A DNA stretch of 64,000 nt from Cupriavidus metallidurans CH34 (lineage in GTDB: Bacteria; Pseudomonadota; Gammaproteobacteria; Burkholderiales; Burkholderiaceae). A model generated the notes under the pieces. It searched no databases. It saw nothing but the letters and a program-made list of their open reading frames with translations, and was not told where the DNA came from. Of the stretch, positions 26,903 to 33,399 are shown piece after piece. Within the stretch, counting starts at the first letter, position 1. Each line of letters begins with the position of its first letter. The position numbers were made by a program, and so were the translations under genes. Where the stretch lies: assembly GCF_000196015.1 (NCBI RefSeq), contig NC_007974.2, forward strand, positions 992,001 to 1,056,000. The letters run 5' to 3'.

Positions 26903-28338
26903 AGCTTGGTGGGTGCGGGTGGGAGATAGGCCGGCGGCAGGCCGGTGGCGGCGTGTTCGGCGAGCAACTGACGCAGCAGCGGCGCAGTGCCAGCCTGCGC
27001 GGGTTCCTCGTTAGCAGGCGAGGCACCCTTGGCCGTGAGATGCGCGCGCCGTGCGTCGGCATTGGCAGACTTGTCCAGCGGGAACACGGCGGCCAGGATC
27101 GCGCCGATGCGCGCATCGATCAGGTCGACTTGGGAGAGATCCCAGCGCGCGTAGCTCAGGCAGACTTGCTCGAGGTGGCGGTAAGCGCCGGGGATCTCGA
27201 AGCGCACGCCGTCCAACGTGAAGGTGCCGTCGGTTCTGCGCTGGCGGCGATGCTGGCGGATACGGAAGGCCCGGCGCAAGGCCAGCGCCTCGGGACTGGG
27301 GCGCGAGACGTCGGCACAGGACAGGTAGCGCTGCAGAGGCGTCGCCTCGAGTTCGGCGTGTTCCTTGTGGTGGTATTCCTGCTCGACCCAGGCCTGCGTG
27401 GCGAGGTTCAATTGCTCCAGGGTGAGGTGCGACTCACCTTCGAGCATGGCCATCAGCCGGGACTCGAGCTGTCCCCAGAAGCGTTCCTGCTTGGCATTCT
27501 GGTATGGGCTGTAGGGCAAGGTAGTCTGGTGCAGGATGCCCAGACTGGCCAGCCCCTCGACGAACTCGTCGGCCATCATGGCTGCGCCGTTATCGGTCAT
27601 GATGGCCCGCGGCAGCCCTCGCTTCATGATCGCCTGCGAGACGCCGTGCACCAGCGAGGCAGTGGTCTCGTCGAGGAACCACTGCAGGTGGCAGACCAGC
27701 CGCGAATGGTCGTCCATAATGCAGAGCAGCAGCGGCTTGTGCCACTGCCCATCGGGGGTGAGCACCTTGCGCGAACCATGGTGGAAGTCCAGGTGCCAGA
27801 GCGCGGCCACGTGGTCGACCTCGTAGCTACGCACCTCGCGTGCCTCGCGGCGAGCCGCAGCAGCGATGGCCCCATCCGTGCTCGAGCGCGGGGTTGGCTT
27901 GCGCACCAGACCCTGCGCCTTCAGATACCGGCACACCGTGGTGTAGGACGGCAGCGTGTCCGGGCCATCCTTGGTCGCGACGCGCAGGTTGTCGTAATGC
28001 AACTGCATGGTCCAGCCGGGGTGCTGACGGTACTGCTCGACCAGCGCTTCGATGATGGCTGGGCTCAGACTGACGAAGTGGCCGCAATCGTCGCGCAGTC
28101 GGTTCTTGAGTTGATCGACCGGATCCTGGACGTGACGGGCCCGGTAATACCAGCGTTCGATGGAAGACGCGCCGAACTGAACGTCGGCGCCGGTGATGGG
28201 GTGCCGCCAGACCTTGGCGGCCAGTGCCTGGAACGCTTGCTGCAATTCTCCTTTGGCAGGCGGCGAAGCCAGCAAAGGGCCAATGACCGAGAAGCGCAAG
28301 CGCGCCCATCGGTTGCGATGATCAATCGATAGTGACAT
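26899..28338 (-). CDS. DDE transposase of the transposon (Mu/TniA-like)
   Basis: A 479-residue integrase-fold transposase. N-terminal helix-turn-helix region (about 1-150), then the catalytic core with D in LWHLDFHHG, D in AIMTDNGAAM and E in SPYQNAKQERFWGQLESRL, and a C-terminal Mu-type beta-barrel (about 365-430, GTFTLDGVRFEIPG). It is shorter than TniA (about 560) but similarly built, and paired with an ATPase as in Tn402, Tn7 and IS21. All three catalytic residues are present. Confidence 0.92.
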   Translation of the reverse strand: MSLSIDHRNRWARLRFSVIGPLLASPPAKGELQQAFQALAAKVWRHPITGADVQFGASSIERWYYRARHVQDPVDQLKNRLRDDCGHFVSLSPAIIEALVEQYRQHPGWTMQLHYDNLRVATKDGPDTLPSYTTVCRYLKAQGLVRKPTPRSSTDGAIAAAARREAREVRSYEVDHVAALWHLDFHHGSRKVLTPDGQWHKPLLLCIMDDHSRLVCHLQWFLDETTASLVHGVSQAIMKRGLPRAIMTDNGAAMMADEFVEGLASLGILHQTTLPYSPYQNAKQERFWGQLESRLMAMLEGESHLTLEQLNLATQAWVEQEYHHKEHAELEATPLQRYLSCADVSRPSPEALALRRAFRIRQHRRQRRTDGTFTLDGVRFEIPGAYRHLEQVCLSYARWDLSQVDLIDARIGAILAAVFPLDKSANADARRAHLTAKGASPANEEPAQAGTAPLLRQLLAEHAATGLPPAYLPPAPTKL

Positions 28339-28449
28339 GACTCTCCGTTGGGGGGATAACGGGAGCAGGCTACGGGCAGTGCGGGTGACCCGCCATCGAC
28401 ATGTTCTGCGGGAGATTCCCCTATCTGGCGCATCCCTCAGCCAGCGTGG

Positions 28450-29019
28450 TCAGGCCGGGCCCAGCAGCAGAAGCAACACCGCGGCCAGACGCTCGTCTTC
28501 GCTGTCGTGCTCGACCGATTGCAGCAGGCAGTCGGGATAGATGAACGGCTCGGGCGTTGGCGGGATGAGGCCACGCAGCCACCGACCGACGGGGGTCTTG
28601 GGGAAGGTCTCGGTCCACCACTGACGCCAGCGCTTGAGCGTGGCCCAACTGATCGCCGGCAGGCCGTCCAGGCAGGCGCCAGTGGCACGGCTCGATCGCA
28701 GTACCAGGACAATGGCCAGCCAGACACGCCGGCCGAGAAAGCGCACCGAATCGGGCGTCATGCGTTTGCGGCATCCGGCACAGCACAGGCTCAGGCGCGT
28801 ATTGCAGTCCGGGTGTGCTGCCGGTGGGCATCCGCGCGGCTTACGCGGATAGTTGGCACTGTGCAGCACAGAGCCGCAATGGCAGCAGCCCCTGTCTCGC
28901 GCCACCTTCATCAAGTCTTCGTCGATCCGGCGCAACAGGGCAAAAAACGCTGGCGTTTGTAGCAAGGCATGGCACACTGCTGAGGTCTCCTTCATTGCTC
29001 GACACAATAAAGGCGACAT
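28450..29019 (-). CDS. Cys-rich zinc-ribbon-like transposon protein
   Basis: A 189-residue protein with Cys clusters at 45, 46, 48, 64, 72, 79, 80 and 83, reminiscent of zinc-binding modules in TniQ or IS-associated accessory proteins. The second half has a Trp-rich helical stretch (WATLKRWRQWWTETFP). First gene of the transposon operon, 111 bases before the transposase gene. The ATG at 29019 lies directly after a hairpin containing GAGGGAA; the ATG at 28995 is an alternative. The function, perhaps target choice, is inference. Confidence 0.75.
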   Translation of the reverse strand: MSPLLCRAMKETSAVCHALLQTPAFFALLRRIDEDLMKVARDRGCCHCGSVLHSANYPRKPRGCPPAAHPDCNTRLSLCCAGCRKRMTPDSVRFLGRRVWLAIVLVLRSSRATGACLDGLPAISWATLKRWRQWWTETFPKTPVGRWLRGLIPPTPEPFIYPDCLLQSVEHDSEDERLAAVLLLLLGPA

Positions 29020-29020
29020 C

Positions 29021-29057
29021 TTCCCTCAGGCGCGTGCATGCACGCTCCCTGAGGGAA
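29021..29057. promoter_or_regulatory. Large hairpin/palindrome before the transposon operon
   Basis: TTCCCTCAGG (29021-29030) pairs with CCTGAGGGAA (29048-29057); inside lies the 14-bp palindrome GCGTGCATGCACGC (29032-29045). In the minus-strand transcript the 3' arm contains the GAGGGAA immediately before the ATG at 29019. It may sequester the ribosome-binding site or serve as an operator. Confidence 0.6.
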
Positions 29058-29465
29058 CCCCTCCAGCGTCCATCACCGTTCTTGCTCAAATCCCCACGCT
29101 TTCGGCATCACGAAAGCTGCTTATGCACAGGGATGGCCGACGAAGTCGAAGTGCGTATCGTCGTAGTCGAGCGCGTGCGCGGCCGTGCCGTTCAGCATCG
29201 CGGCCGCGCGGGCGGGAATGCGCGCCGCCAGGCCGATTGCGCTCGCTTGCGCGGTGCCGCCTTCGCGGCTGACCAGCTCGCGCACAGCCACGCTGACCGG
29301 TTCGCCGGCCCCCGCGATCGCTACAGCCAGGCAGTCGTAGACGGACAACCGCGCCACGTCGAGCGCGGCGGCCGGAAAGCGCAGGGCTCGGTCAACCGCG
29401 ATGCTGGCGGCGCGGGCGGTAATGCCGGTGGCAGGCATGTTCGAAGTCATCGCTTGCCCCGGAGA

Positions 29466-30632
29466 TCAGGCTGCAACCTTGCCCAGCATGGCATCGGAGA
29501 TGATGCGCATCTGGATCTCGGAGGTGCCTTCGAAAATCTTGGTCAGACGCGCATCGCGCCAGTAGCGCTCGGCCGCGAAGTGCGTGGTGTAGCCGGCGCC
29601 GCCATGGATCTGCAGCCCTTCGCTGGTCACGCGCTCGCACATCTCGCTGGCGAACAGCTTGACCATCGACGCCTCGGTGTCGGCGCGCACGCCTTCGTCG
29701 ATCTTTTCGCACACGGTGTAGAGCAGGGCGCGGGATGCTTCGATCTGCGTCGCCATGTCGGCCAGCTTGAAGCGGATGGCCTGGAAGTTGCCGATCGGGG
29801 CGCCGAACTGGGCGCGGTCCTTCGCGTACTGGATCGAATCCTCGAGGCTGCCCTGGGCTAGCCCGATCGAGCGGGCCGCCGTGTGGGCGCGCGCCGTTTC
29901 CAGTCCGGCGGTGGTCAAGTAGAACGCTTTGCCTTCCTCGCCCACCATGCTCGAGTGCGGCACGCGGCAGTTGTCGAACGCCAGTTCCCAGGTGGTCCAG
30001 CCGTGGTAGCCGATTTTCGGGATGACGCTGCCTTTCACGCCTTCGGGCAGCTCGCCGCGCGGCTTTTCCACCAGGAATGCGGATAAGCCCTTGTGGCGCG
30101 CCTTCGGGTCGATCACAGGATCGGTGCGGCAGATCACCAGGATGAAGTCGGACTGGTCGGCGAACGTGCACCAGTACTTGTTGCCGGTGATGAGCCAGTC
30201 GTCGCCATCGCGCACGGCGCGGCAGGAGATGTTGGCCACGTCCGATCCGGCATTCGGCTCGGACAGCGAGAACGCACCCAGGAATTCGCCACGCGCCATG
30301 CGCGGCAGGTACTCGGCCTTCTTCTCGGGCGCCAGGCCCTTCAGCGCGCCGATCAGGCCATTGCCGCGGGCAATCAGGCTGCCCACGCTCATCCAGCCAC
30401 GCGAAAGCTGCTCGGCCACGAGGCAGTACTCGTAGGCGCCCAGCCCAAGGCCACCGTACTCCTCGGGGATCAGGATGCCGAAGTAGCCAAGCTCGGCCAT
30501 TTCGTCGATCAGGTCGCGCGGGATCTGGCCTTTTTCAGGGTCCAGCCTGTTGGCGATCGGCAGCACGCGCTCCATCGTGAACTGGCGCGCTGCCTCCTGA
30601 ATCATGCGCCGCTCTTCGGTCAGTTTTTGCAT
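29466..30632 (-). CDS. Acyl-CoA dehydrogenase of the C5-acid operon
   Basis: A 388-residue acyl-CoA dehydrogenase. Signatures are FSLSEPNAGSDVANISCRA, HGGAGYTTHFAAERYWRD and IFEGTSEIQ with the canonical catalytic Glu. The ATG at 30632 follows GAGGAGTCGTCG. First gene of an operon with MmgE/PrpD, CaiB and Bug. The gene order resembles the Pseudomonas aeruginosa itaconate cluster, where an acyl-CoA dehydrogenase lies beside the hydratase. Here it may dehydrogenate methylsuccinyl-CoA or a related thioester; it lacks the long N-terminus of the classical methylsuccinyl-CoA dehydrogenase, so the substrate stays open. Confidence 0.92.
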   Translation of the reverse strand: MQKLTEERRMIQEAARQFTMERVLPIANRLDPEKGQIPRDLIDEMAELGYFGILIPEEYGGLGLGAYEYCLVAEQLSRGWMSVGSLIARGNGLIGALKGLAPEKKAEYLPRMARGEFLGAFSLSEPNAGSDVANISCRAVRDGDDWLITGNKYWCTFADQSDFILVICRTDPVIDPKARHKGLSAFLVEKPRGELPEGVKGSVIPKIGYHGWTTWELAFDNCRVPHSSMVGEEGKAFYLTTAGLETARAHTAARSIGLAQGSLEDSIQYAKDRAQFGAPIGNFQAIRFKLADMATQIEASRALLYTVCEKIDEGVRADTEASMVKLFASEMCERVTSEGLQIHGGAGYTTHFAAERYWRDARLTKIFEGTSEIQMRIISDAMLGKVAA

Positions 30633-30665
30633 CGACGACTCCTCACTTTCTCATTGGTTCGCTTA

Positions 30666-30679
30666 TATGTACGGACATA
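30666..30679. promoter_or_regulatory. Proposed GntR operator 3
   Basis: TATGTACGGACATA matches the palindrome at 20022 at 13 of 14 positions. It is 33 bases before the acyl-CoA dehydrogenase start, and on the minus strand it is followed directly by TATAAG, the same arrangement as operator 1. Confidence 0.65.
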
Positions 30680-30793
30680 GTAATCAGGGTATCCGGACTT
30701 TTGCAAGCGAAACTGTTGAGGTTGCTACGGAGGTAAGTGCGATATATGTGCGGTCTGACGGCCTGTACGCGGCCTTGGCGGCAAAGATCCCGG

Positions 30794-30822
30794 TTGACAC
30801 TCGCGGTTTTCGTTGCGAGTAT
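30794..30822 (+). promoter_or_regulatory. Putative promoter of the hydratase gene
   Basis: TTGACA (30794-30799) and, after 17 bases, GAGTAT (30817-30822) preceded by TGC as in an extended -10. Operator 4 overlaps the -10 element. Confidence 0.45.
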
Positions 30823-30833
30823 GTGCGTACAAA
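30820..30833. promoter_or_regulatory. Proposed GntR operator 4
   Basis: TATGTGCGTACAAA, identical over 12 bases to operator 2 at 20171. It lies 15 bases before the hydratase start. A further half-site TATGTGCG lies at 30745-30752. Confidence 0.62.
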
Positions 30834-30848
30834 TAAAACGGAGTGGAC

Positions 30849-31904
30849 ATGGAGAAGTGCCGCAGCGGTAACTATTTCGAGGACTTCCGGGTCGGCATGA
30901 AGATCAGGCATGCCACGCCGCGCACGCTGACCGAAGGCGACCGGAGTCTGTACATCGGCCTGACCGGCAGTCGGGCGGCGCTGTGCACGGCCGAGACCAA
31001 CGCACGCGATCTGGGGATGGAGCGACGGCCGCTGGAAGACCTGCTGGTGTTCAACACGGCGTTCGGCAAGACCGTGCCGGATATCTCGCTCAATGCGGTG
31101 GCCAACCTGGGCTATGCGGAAGTGCGCTTTCTCGCCCACGTGTATCCGGGTGACACGCTGGCGGTGGAATCCGAGGTTATCGGCCTGAAGGAGAACACCA
31201 GCGGGAAGAGCGGCGTGGTCTACGTGCGATCCATGGCGCGTAACCAGCACGGCCGCGAGGTGCTGAGCTGGGTGCGCTGGGTGATGGTGCACAAGCGGGA
31301 CCACGGTGCGGCGTGCGCAGAAGCGGTGGTGCCAGCCACGCAGGCTGTGGTGCCGAGTGCATGGATGCGTCGCGACGACTACACCGCGCGCGTTCGCGAG
31401 ATCACGGCGATGACCGGCTTTGCGGACCTGTGGGACGACTACGCAGTGGGCGAGCGCATCGAGCACCCGGGCGCGATGACGATCAACGACAGCGACCACA
31501 GCATCGCCACGCGCCTGTACCAGAACACGGCCCGCGCGCACTTCGACGGTCATGCCATGGCGGCCGGCGGTGGACGGCGGTTGGTCTATGGTGGCCACAT
31601 CATTTCGGTATGCCGCGCGCTGTCGTACGACGGACTGGAGAACGCGCTGTCGATTCTCGCCATCAACGGCGGCAGCCACGTGAATCCGACCTATGCTGGC
31701 GACACCATTGCCTGCGCGACGCAGGTGATCGAGAAGCTCGACCTGGGGCAGGGCCATCTCGGCGGGCTGCGGCTGCGCATGATCGGCGTGAAGAACGTCA
31801 GCGCGGCATCCATCGCGTTCCCCGCGCCCGGCGAGAGCCGGACCGCGCATCCATCCAGCGTGGTGCTGGACCTGGACTACACCATCGCCATCCCAAGGCG
31901 GTAA
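30849..31904 (+). CDS. Double-hotdog MaoC-type hydratase (mesaconyl-CoA hydratase-like)
   Basis: A 351-residue protein with two MaoC-like hotdog domains (about 5-160 and 185-345). The opening GNYFEDFRVGMKIRHATPRT and DHSIATRLYQNTARAHFDGH are the features I associate with mesaconyl-C1-CoA hydratase (Mch), which interconverts mesaconyl-CoA and beta-methylmalyl-CoA. The ATG at 30849 is chosen because CGGAG ends five bases upstream; a GTG at 30843 is possible. It is divergent from the acyl-CoA dehydrogenase operon and followed by a CitE-like lyase, which would act on its product. Confidence 0.88.
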   Translation: MEKCRSGNYFEDFRVGMKIRHATPRTLTEGDRSLYIGLTGSRAALCTAETNARDLGMERRPLEDLLVFNTAFGKTVPDISLNAVANLGYAEVRFLAHVYPGDTLAVESEVIGLKENTSGKSGVVYVRSMARNQHGREVLSWVRWVMVHKRDHGAACAEAVVPATQAVVPSAWMRRDDYTARVREITAMTGFADLWDDYAVGERIEHPGAMTINDSDHSIATRLYQNTARAHFDGHAMAAGGGRRLVYGGHIISVCRALSYDGLENALSILAINGGSHVNPTYAGDTIACATQVIEKLDLGQGHLGGLRLRMIGVKNVSAASIAFPAPGESRTAHPSSVVLDLDYTIAIPRR

Positions 31905-31990
31905 TGCCCGGGCGCCAATGCCGAGGTGGCAACGACAAGGCGGTAACGACAAGGAGCGGGGTAGTCCCCGGTCCGTCCGACCCATCAAGA

Positions 31991-32011
31991 ACACGACACA
32001 CGACACACGAC
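31991..32011. repeat. 7-bp tandem repeat before the lyase gene
   Basis: ACACGAC is repeated three times in tandem, followed by ACACACGAG just before the CitE-like start at 32030. It lies in the 125-base gap after the hydratase gene. Confidence 0.75.
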
Positions 32012-32029
32012 ACACACGAGAGACAAAGC

Positions 32030-33025
32030 ATGACAACCGCGACACACCCGAGAGATGCCCTGTTTGCCGGCGAGAAAGCCTTTCCCGCGCTGGCCGCCTG
32101 CGAGCACTTTGCCGGTAGCGAAAAGCTGATCGGCAAGGCCATGGACCTGCAAGCGGAGTACGGTCCGGTATTCGACGTGACCTGCGACTGCGAGGACGGC
32201 GCCGCCACGGGGCAGGAACGCGAGCACGCGGAAATGGTGGCGAGGATGATCGCCTCCGACCGCAATCGCTTCGGGCGCGCCGGCGCGCGGATTCACGATC
32301 CGTCGCACCCGGCCTGGCGTCAGGACGTGGAGATCATCGTCGGGCAGGCTGGCGGCCGGCTGGCGTATATCACCGTGCCCAAGGCCACGCGTCATGAGCA
32401 GGTGGCGGAGGTCATCGCGTTTATCCGCGAGACCGCGCAACGTGCCGGGCTGGAACGGCCGGTGCCAGTGCACGTGCTGATCGAAACGCACGGCGCGCTG
32501 CGCGACGTGTTCCCGATCGCCGAACTGCCGGACATCGAGGTGCTGGACTTCGGCCTGATGGACTTTGTCAGTGGCCATCACGGCGCGATTCCCGCTGCGG
32601 CGATGCGCAGCCCCGGCCAGTTCGAGCACGCGCTGCTGGCGCGCGCCAAGGCCGACATGGTGGCTGCGGCGCTGGCCAATGGCATCGTGCCTGCGCACAA
32701 TGTCTGCCTGAACCTCAAGGACGCCGACGTGATTGGCGCCGACGCCAGCCGCGCGCGCAATCAGTTCGGCTTCCTGCGCATGTGGAGCATCTATCCCGCG
32801 CAGATCCTGTCGATCGTCAACGCCATGCGCCCGGACTTTGCCGAGGTGGAGGACGCCGCCGGCATCCTGCTCGCCGCGCAGGATGCCGACTGGGGACCGA
32901 TCCAGTACAAGGGCGAGCTACATGACCGCGCCACCTACCGTTACTTCTGGGAGGTGCTGGAGAAAGCCCGGGTCACCGGCATGGCGATGCCCGCGGAAGC
33001 GGAGCGCCGGTTTTTCGCTGCCTGA
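32030..33025 (+). CDS. CitE-like acyl-CoA lyase (beta-methylmalyl-/citramalyl-CoA lyase type)
   Basis: A 331-residue TIM-barrel lyase of the HpcH/HpaI-CitE group. Metal-site acids are seen in CDCEDGA, LIETHGALRDVF and LDFGLMDFVSGHHG. Members cleave malyl-CoA, beta-methylmalyl-CoA or citramalyl-CoA into glyoxylate or pyruvate plus acyl-CoA. The ATG at 32030 fits the conserved N-terminus; the ribosome-binding site GAGAGAC is weak. Placed after the Mch-like hydratase, the simplest reading is cleavage of beta-methylmalyl-CoA to glyoxylate and propionyl-CoA. Confidence 0.9.
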   Translation: MTTATHPRDALFAGEKAFPALAACEHFAGSEKLIGKAMDLQAEYGPVFDVTCDCEDGAATGQEREHAEMVARMIASDRNRFGRAGARIHDPSHPAWRQDVEIIVGQAGGRLAYITVPKATRHEQVAEVIAFIRETAQRAGLERPVPVHVLIETHGALRDVFPIAELPDIEVLDFGLMDFVSGHHGAIPAAAMRSPGQFEHALLARAKADMVAAALANGIVPAHNVCLNLKDADVIGADASRARNQFGFLRMWSIYPAQILSIVNAMRPDFAEVEDAAGILLAAQDADWGPIQYKGELHDRATYRYFWEVLEKARVTGMAMPAEAERRFFAA

Positions 33026-33077
33026 CTTTCGCTACTCGACTTTCGGTATCCGACTTTCGCTGCCTGGCCTTCACTGC
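33008..33077. repeat. Degenerate 14-bp tandem repeat, five units
   Basis: Units such as CTGACTTTCGCTAC, TCGACTTTCGGTAT and CCGACTTTCGCTGC follow each other with a 14-base period. The first unit spans the last codons of the lyase gene (RFFAA, stop at 33023). This takes up part of the 374-base gap before the aldehyde dehydrogenase. Confidence 0.75.
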
Positions 33078-33229
33078 CTGACGCAGCGGTACCGGCGCCC
33101 CGCGCGACCAGCTTGGCCGCGCCCGGGCGCCGGTTGTCCTTTCGGCTGTCGCGCCTTGCCCCTTGGCATTTCCTGGCGTGGTTGACGCCCTCAGCCTTGC
33201 TGCCCCATAATTCTCTTTAGCGGAACTAT

Positions 33230-33248
33230 CGTTCTTGTAGATAGAACG
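33230..33248. promoter_or_regulatory. Candidate IclR-type operator before aldehyde dehydrogenase
   Basis: CGTTCT-N7-AGAACG is a perfect inverted repeat 150 bases before the start at 33400; an overlapping GGAAC-TATC-GTTC is just upstream. The GTTC/GAAC half-sites resemble those at 36829-36864. Confidence 0.5.
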
Positions 33249-33399
33249 AATGAAAATCTGCAAAAAGGAGACGCGACCGCACATGTCCATTGCGGCGCAA
33301 CGTCACGCCGGTTGTGAGCAGCGGCTTCGAGACATTCTCGTCAGCACCGTCATCCGGCGTGCCGTACTCCTGGATTTCACAATCATTGGAGTCACGTAA

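Larger units (their letters stand above)
25613..29129 (-). mobile_element. 3,517-bp transposon with DDE transposase and AAA+ ATPase
   Basis: The ends TGTGCGTGAGCA (left) and TGTGCATAAGCA (reverse complement of right) are short terminal inverted repeats beginning TGT, as in Mu/Tn7/Tn402/IS21-type elements. A 5-bp duplication GGGAT flanks it (25608-25612 and 29130-29134). Four genes form one minus-strand operon: a Cys-rich 189-residue protein, a DDE transposase, an AAA+ ATPase and a 90-residue protein. Sub-terminal motifs of the type TGATGGACG are repeated near both ends. I cannot assign it to a named family. Confidence 0.88.
24567..29450 (-). pseudogene. MmgE/PrpD family gene split by a 3.5-kb transposon
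   Basis: The 5' part (29450-29130) encodes residues 1-107, ending AHALDYDDTHFDFVGHP. The 3' part (25607-24567) resumes at TVAVLPAALAVAEQQQASG and runs to the natural C-terminus (SFDGLPEAFRFVDVQYKFHACCHGT visible in the middle as two pieces). Removing 25613-29129 and one copy of GGGAT leaves 454 codons in frame, the usual length for the family. Members include 2-methylcitrate dehydratase and other (de)hydratases or decarboxylases of small di- and tricarboxylates. A similar gene is found in the Pseudomonas aeruginosa itaconate cluster. It should be inactive here. Confidence 0.92.

Noticed and set aside
31313..32029. Upstream extension of the CitE-like lyase frame
   Set aside because: It overlaps the hydratase gene out of frame; conserved sequence starts at 32030.
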